Shown here: positions 61,101-64,000 of the stretch, one piece after another
Layout of the letters: each line of letters begins with the position of its first letter
How positions within the stretch are numbered: position 1 is the stretch's first letter
Assembly: GCA_947173895.1 (NCBI GenBank)
Contig: CAMWGU010000008.1
Span: 1-64,000, forward strand
Source: an uncultured Bacteroides sp.
Lineage (GTDB): Bacteria > Bacteroidota > Bacteroidia > Bacteroidales > Bacteroidaceae
Direction: 5' to 3'
Length of the DNA: 64,000 bases
Notes under the pieces: model-generated
Database searches by the model: none
What the model saw: the letters and a program-made list of their open reading frames with translations, nothing else
What the model was told of the DNA's origin: nothing
Translations under genes and position numbers: made by a program

Positions 61101-61663
61101 AGCATTTCGATTTTTTGGATTTCATGAGACGTACGGAAACCGTCGAAGAAGTTAACGAATGGTACGCGTGACTTGATGGTAGCCAGATGGGCTACGGCAG
61201 CCATGTCCATAACTTCTTGTACAGAACCTTCGCATAACATAGCGAAACCGGTCTGACGGCAAGACATGACATCTTGGTGGTCACCAAAGATACACAATGC
61301 GTGAGAAGCCAATGTACGAGCCGATACGTGGAATACGCAAGGCAGGAATTCACCGGCAATTTTGTACATATTCGGGATCATCAACAACAGACCCTGGGAT
61401 GCAGTATAGGTAGTGGTCAGCGCACCTGCCTGAAGTGAACCGTGAACAGCACCAGCTGCACCGCCTTCCGACTGCATTTCTTGTACCAAAACTGTTTCGC
61501 CGAAGATGTTTTTACGACCTGCGGCTGCCCATTCGTCTACGTATTCAGCCATAGTAGACGACGGAGTGATGGGGTAGATGGCAGCTACTTCAGAGAACAT
61601 ATACGAGATATGTGCTGCTGCCTGATTACCATCACAAGTGATGAATTTTTTTTGTTTAGTCAT
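58118..61663 (-). CDS. nifJ: pyruvate:ferredoxin (flavodoxin) oxidoreductase
   Basis: 1181 residues, the full single-chain form. It splits pyruvate into acetyl-CoA and CO2 and reduces ferredoxin; a central step of anaerobic sugar breakdown. Domain order: PFOR N-terminal pyruvate-binding region (AHISYMFSEVAAIYPITPSSTMAE), domain II, gamma domain, two 4Fe-4S motifs (CIQCNKCAYVCPH and CLGCGNCADVCPG), then the TPP domain with FSGACSGCGETPY and GDGASYDIGYGGLDH. All cluster Cys are present. Confidence 0.98.
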   Translation of the reverse strand: MTKQKKFITCDGNQAAAHISYMFSEVAAIYPITPSSTMAEYVDEWAAAGRKNIFGETVLVQEMQSEGGAAGAVHGSLQAGALTTTYTASQGLLLMIPNMYKIAGEFLPCVFHVSARTLASHALCIFGDHQDVMSCRQTGFAMLCEGSVQEVMDMAAVAHLATIKSRVPFVNFFDGFRTSHEIQKIEMLENEDLAGLIDQQALAEFRQRALNPNNPVARGMAENPDHFFQHRESCNNYYEAVPAIVEEYMNEIGKITGRPHGLFDYYGAEDAERVIIAMGSVTEAAREAIDHLMSQGEKVGLVSVHLYRPFSAKHFLAAVPKTAKTIAVLDRTKEPGANGEPLYLDVKDCFYGTENAPVIVGGRYGLGSKDTTPAQIIAVFKNLALPMPKNHFTVGIVDDVTFTSLPKEEEIALGGEGMFEAKFYGLGADGTVGANKNSVKIIGDNTDKHCQAYFSYDSKKSGGFTCSHLRFGDTPIRSTYLVNTPNFVACHVQAYLHMYDVTRGLRKNGSFLLNTIWEGEELAKNLPNKVKKYFAQNNITVYYINATQIAQEIGLGNRTNTILQSAFFRITGVIPVDLAVEQMKKFIVKSYGKKGEDVVNKNYAAVDRGGEYKQLTVDPAWANLEVEAPATNNDPAFINEVVRPINAQDGDLLPVSAFKGIEDGTWYQGTAKYEKRGVAAFVPEWSAENCIQCNKCAYVCPHAAIRPFVLDAEEQKGANFTQLKAVGKAFDGMTFRMQVDVLDCLGCGNCADVCPGNPKKGGKALTMKHLESQMGEAANWAYCTENVKSKQHLVDIKANVKNSQFATPLFEFSGACSGCGETPYVKLISQLFGDREMVANATGCSSIYSGSVPSTPYTKNEKGQGPAWANSLFEDFCEFGLGMTLADKKLRARIEAAMKDAIASDTCPAEYKEAFQEWIDGKNDAEKSKAAAEKIIPMVEAAKDKCANCATIAEFQNYLVKKSQWIIGGDGASYDIGYGGLDHVIASGEDVNILVLDTEVYSNTGGQSSKATPLGAIAKFAASGKRVRKKDLGMIATTYGYVYVAQIAMGADQAQTLKAIREAEAYPGPSLVIAYAPCINHGLKAGMGKSQAEEAKAVECGYWHLWRFNPALEEEGKNPFTLDSKEPNWEGFQDYLKGEVRFASVMKQYPSEAADLFNACEEMAKKRYASYKRMESMNWGE

Positions 61664-61706
61664 ATAATTACTAATTAATTAGGTAATAAAATCTGTTTTC
61701 TGTCTC

Positions 61707-62885
61707 TTAATATAAAAAGCCGAAAAGCCAGAGTGGGATCATGTTGTCATGCCCCAGATCCAGTTTGTGCTGGGCGTAATATACGTTCGGGTTGTTCTTA
61801 AACTTACATCCTTCTGCACAAATGCGGAAATACAGTCCGTTGTCCACCATGAACGAAGTGCCTTTATCGCCTTTATACAGTTTGTGGTCTTTATACAGGG
61901 TGTTCATGAAAAATGTGTCCAGTACATCCTGTTCCTCTACTTTTACGGGATAGATGGAATACATCAGGTTGGTATTGTGCATCATCAGTTTGGAAGGCTT
62001 CTTGGGGAATTCCTCTCCCTTGGGATAAACCATGTTGATAAGACGCGCATCTGCCAGATATTTGATGTAGTTCATCACCGTAGCTCGTGAGGTTTGTATC
62101 TCTGTTGCCAGTTGGCTGACGTTCGGTGCCACGGGACCATCTACTGCTAGCAAATATAGTAATTTTTTTATTTTCGAGAGATATTTCAGTTCGATTTGTT
62201 TAATCAGAAGAATGTCTACCTCGATCATCATGTTCATGGTCTTCAGCAGGTTTTCTGAAAAGTTCCGTTTTTCCAAAAAGAACGGATAGAAGCCATGGTG
62301 CAGGTAGTCTTGAAAGTAATCCAGCGGTTTTATGTTGTGCAGGATGGTTCTTGCTATCTGTTCGTGGTTCTCGAGGATTTCTTGTAAACTATAGGCACGG
62401 AAACTATTGCCGCTTTGCAGGTTCAGGTATTCGCGGAAGGAAAATCCTCTCAGATAGTACACCTTGACGATGCCGCTCAGTGCGGGATTCTCTTCTTTCA
62501 GCCGCATGACAGAAGATCCGGTGAACACAATTTTCAATGTAGGGAACATTTCATAGCAGGTGCGCAAGTCGTGACACCATTCGGGGTATTTGAATACTTG
62601 GTCTATCAGCAATACTTTTCCTCCGCGTTTCACGAATTCTGCGGCAAATTCCACCAGCGTATATTTGGAAAAGTAAAAGTTGTTCATGTTGATAAACAGG
62701 CATGAACGATCTGTTCCGAACTTTTCTTTTGCATATTGCAAAAGAAAAGTCGTTTTCCCTACGCCACGAGTCCCCTTGATACCGATCAGCCTGTCGTTCC
62801 AGTCTATTTCGTCCATCAGATCCCGGCGCACAGGGGCGTTGGTATGTTCCACCAGATAACTATGTGTTCTGTAAAAAGTTTCCAT
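61707..62885 (-). CDS. AAA_14/DUF4143-family ATPase with Walker B Glu replaced by Gln
   Basis: 392 residues. Walker A is GTRGVGKT (38-45), Walker B is VLLIDQVFKYPEW (D95-Q96), sensor 1 is IVFTGSSVMRL, and a winged helix lies near residues 255-290 (VSQLATEIQTSRATVMNYIKYL). The DUF4143 end holds VDNGLYFRI. Relatives read DE in Walker B. A Glu-to-Gln change normally allows ATP binding but slows hydrolysis. Family members are widespread, often multi-copy, and of unknown role. The gap to nifJ is 43 bp. Confidence 0.85.
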   Translation of the reverse strand: METFYRTHSYLVEHTNAPVRRDLMDEIDWNDRLIGIKGTRGVGKTTFLLQYAKEKFGTDRSCLFINMNNFYFSKYTLVEFAAEFVKRGGKVLLIDQVFKYPEWCHDLRTCYEMFPTLKIVFTGSSVMRLKEENPALSGIVKVYYLRGFSFREYLNLQSGNSFRAYSLQEILENHEQIARTILHNIKPLDYFQDYLHHGFYPFFLEKRNFSENLLKTMNMMIEVDILLIKQIELKYLSKIKKLLYLLAVDGPVAPNVSQLATEIQTSRATVMNYIKYLADARLINMVYPKGEEFPKKPSKLMMHNTNLMYSIYPVKVEEQDVLDTFFMNTLYKDHKLYKGDKGTSFMVDNGLYFRICAEGCKFKNNPNVYYAQHKLDLGHDNMIPLWLFGFLY

Positions 62886-62980
62886 GGTTGCTTTTTTATC
62901 GGCTGCAAATATAACAATAGTAATTCAAATTGCAAACTGGGGATAGCAAAATATTATTAGATTTGGCAGACTGCCTATCG

Positions 62981-63281
62981 TTATTGCAGTCCGTTCCGTT
63001 TGTTGTGAAACCTCCATCCCAGTCCCAGCATCAGATGATTGGGGGTGTGAAAGTTTTGCAGTTGGTATCCGGTGTGCAGATACAGGTTGCGGGTGATTGA
63101 TGTTTTAAGGGCAAGTATCTGATACCATCCTTTGGTGTCCTCGCCTTTGTGCAGAAAATGGTAGCCTATGCCAATGTTGATGGAGAAAATGGGCATGACG
63201 AATTCGCAACGCGCCGATAGCCCGACGTTGAACTGCTCCTTAAAAGGCGGACGATAGAATTTAGGGTAGTTGTTCGACTAT
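62981..63281 (-). pseudogene. 3' remnant of acyloxyacyl hydrolase / lipid A deacylase-like gene
   Basis: The frame is open from a TAG near 63279-63281 through SNNYPKFYRPPFKEQFNVG, GLSARCEFVMPIFSINIGIGYHF, and ends NFHTPNHLMLGLGWRF. This is the C-terminal barrel part of PagL-like acyloxyacyl hydrolase proteins of Bacteroides. The signal peptide and N-terminal half with the catalytic His-Ser are missing and there is no proper start. Upstream sequence to 63440 does not continue the gene, so it was cut by a deletion rather than a point frameshift. Confidence 0.75.
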
Positions 63282-63450
63282 ATGTATGCTGATTGTAGTA
63301 ATCAAATGATGGCGCTTGTGGAATTATCTCTTTTTACAACGAGTTCGTACAGGGGTTTTTCATGTTTCTTCTTTCTTCTTTACTCCTTGCATGAACTTTC
63401 CATTCCCTTATTTTGTTTCTTCTATAGAACTAAACTTTAAATGAAAAAAG

Positions 63451-63603
63451 ATGGATAGTAAAGAAAAGCAAATGAAACCTGAGGATGACTTAAGGTATCC
63501 TGTGGAACAAGTGTCGAACAACGGCGAACCGACCCAAAAGCAAGTGAAAGCGGCCGTGAAGAATCTGAATCCGGATCAGCACAGTATGGGGAGCAGAGGC
63601 TGA
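63451..63603 (+). CDS. small 50-residue charged protein
   Basis: The frame starts MDSKEKQMKPEDDLRYPVEQ and ends KNLNPDQHSMGSRG. It is hydrophilic, without signal peptide, and resembles small conserved Bacteroides proteins of unknown role. A terminator follows 10 bp after the stop, which supports it being a real gene. An ATG 10 bp upstream is in another frame and stops at once. Confidence 0.6.
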   Translation: MDSKEKQMKPEDDLRYPVEQVSNNGEPTQKQVKAAVKNLNPDQHSMGSRG

Positions 63604-63613
63604 CCGGGAGTAG

Positions 63614-63652
63614 AAAAAAGTTCCGTCAGTATGAAGCTGCGGGACTTTTTTT
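63614..63652 (+). terminator. intrinsic terminator
   Basis: AAAAAAGTTCCG pairs with CGGGACTTTTTT (one G-T pair), followed by more T. Confidence 0.85.
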
Positions 63653-63664
63653 CTTGTAGGCGGC

Positions 63665-63695
63665 TTTGTACAATGGAAAACATATTGTACCTTTG
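63665..63695 (+). promoter_or_regulatory. aspS promoter with inverted repeat in the spacer
   Basis: TTTG (63665-63668), 19 nt, TACCTTTG (63688-63695): perfect consensus. GTACAAT (63668-63674) and ATTGTAC (63684-63690) form a perfect inverted repeat spanning the spacer, overlapping both boxes, as an operator would. Confidence 0.8.
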
Positions 63696-63724
63696 CCCGA
63701 CAATTGATTAAAATTAAAGAATAT

Positions 63725-64000
63725 ATGTTCAGAAGTCATACTTGCGGAGAGCTCCGGCTTTCCGATGCAGGCAAAAGTGTTACGTTGGCAGGTTGGGTGC
63801 AGCGTGCACGTAAAATGGGAGGAATGACATTTGTCGATCTCCGAGACCGTTATGGTATTACCCAATTGGTATTCAACGATGCGGTGAATGCCGAGCTTTG
63901 CGAACGTGCCAATCACTTGGGACGTGAATTTGTCATTCAGATAACCGGCGAGGTAAGTGAACGGTCGAATAAGAATATGAATATTCCTACAGGTGAGATT
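63725..64000 (+). CDS. aspS: aspartyl-tRNA synthetase, N-terminal part
   Basis: Starts [21 protein letters not shown] and continues with [29 protein letters not shown], the OB-fold anticodon-binding domain of bacterial AspRS. The first 92 codons are in the window; the gene runs off the right edge. Charges tRNA-Asp with aspartate. Confidence 0.95.
   Translation, partial: MFRSHTCGELRLSDAGKSVTLAGWVQRARKMGGMTFVDLRDRYGITQLVFNDAVNAELCERANHLGREFVIQITGEVSERSNKNMNIPTGEI

Overview
The window looks like chromosome from a gut Bacteroidales bacterium of the Bacteroides/Phocaeicola type. The evidence is the ATP synthase order beta-epsilon-a-c-b-delta-alpha-gamma, promoters of the form TTTG-N19/20-TAnnTTTG instead of -35/-10 boxes, a serine-type sulfatase, a NigD-like lipoprotein, an HU-CCDC81/SPOR protein, a lipidated TamA homologue (TamL), and a large one-chain pyruvate:ferredoxin oxidoreductase.

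Layout. 1-5.8 kb: small secreted proteins, a sulfatase, a NigD-like lipoprotein, a frameshifted PepSY-like gene and an M28 peptidase. 5.9-12.8 kb: complete F1Fo ATP synthase operon. 13.0-19.2 and 35.1-39.6 kb: late cobalamin (B12) synthesis in two operons that face each other, cbiA-cobQ-cobD-cbiB on the plus strand and (HU-CCDC81/SPOR)-FHA-cobU-cobT-cobS-cobC on the minus strand. Between them, at a tRNA-Gly(CCC) gene, sits an AT-rich integrated element of about 15.4 kb (19.27-34.74 kb). 39.7-44.7 kb: UDP-glucose dehydrogenase, lipoproteins, glutamine synthetase. 44.8-53.4 kb: a sigma-54 type two-component pair on the minus strand beside a plus-strand efflux operon (TolC-like, HlyD-like, ABC ATPase, FtsX/MacB permease) with a textbook sigma-54 promoter. 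53.9-64 kb: RNA methyltransferase, TamL, PFOR, an AAA ATPase, a decayed lipid A deacylase-like gene and the start of aspS.

The element carries a tyrosine integrase, an AbiH-like abortive-infection gene, a replication/helicase-like block, a DUF3871-like gene and nine consecutive small secreted, lipid-anchored or membrane proteins. One of these has the fold signature of an FtsI-type transpeptidase but has lost the key residue of all three catalytic motifs. I see no relaxase, conjugation or phage structural genes. The left tRNA copy is intact. The right copy is full length but has a perfect 10-bp hairpin inserted in its D-loop. Both ends carry paired TGTAAACC repeats that look like integrase arm sites.

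The most striking feature outside the element is a family of four intergenic arrays (3.4, 14.2, 42.0 and 53.7 kb). Each has exactly four CACGTACGTACGTG-type palindromes whose centres are exactly 22 bp apart. I do not recognise this repeat family.
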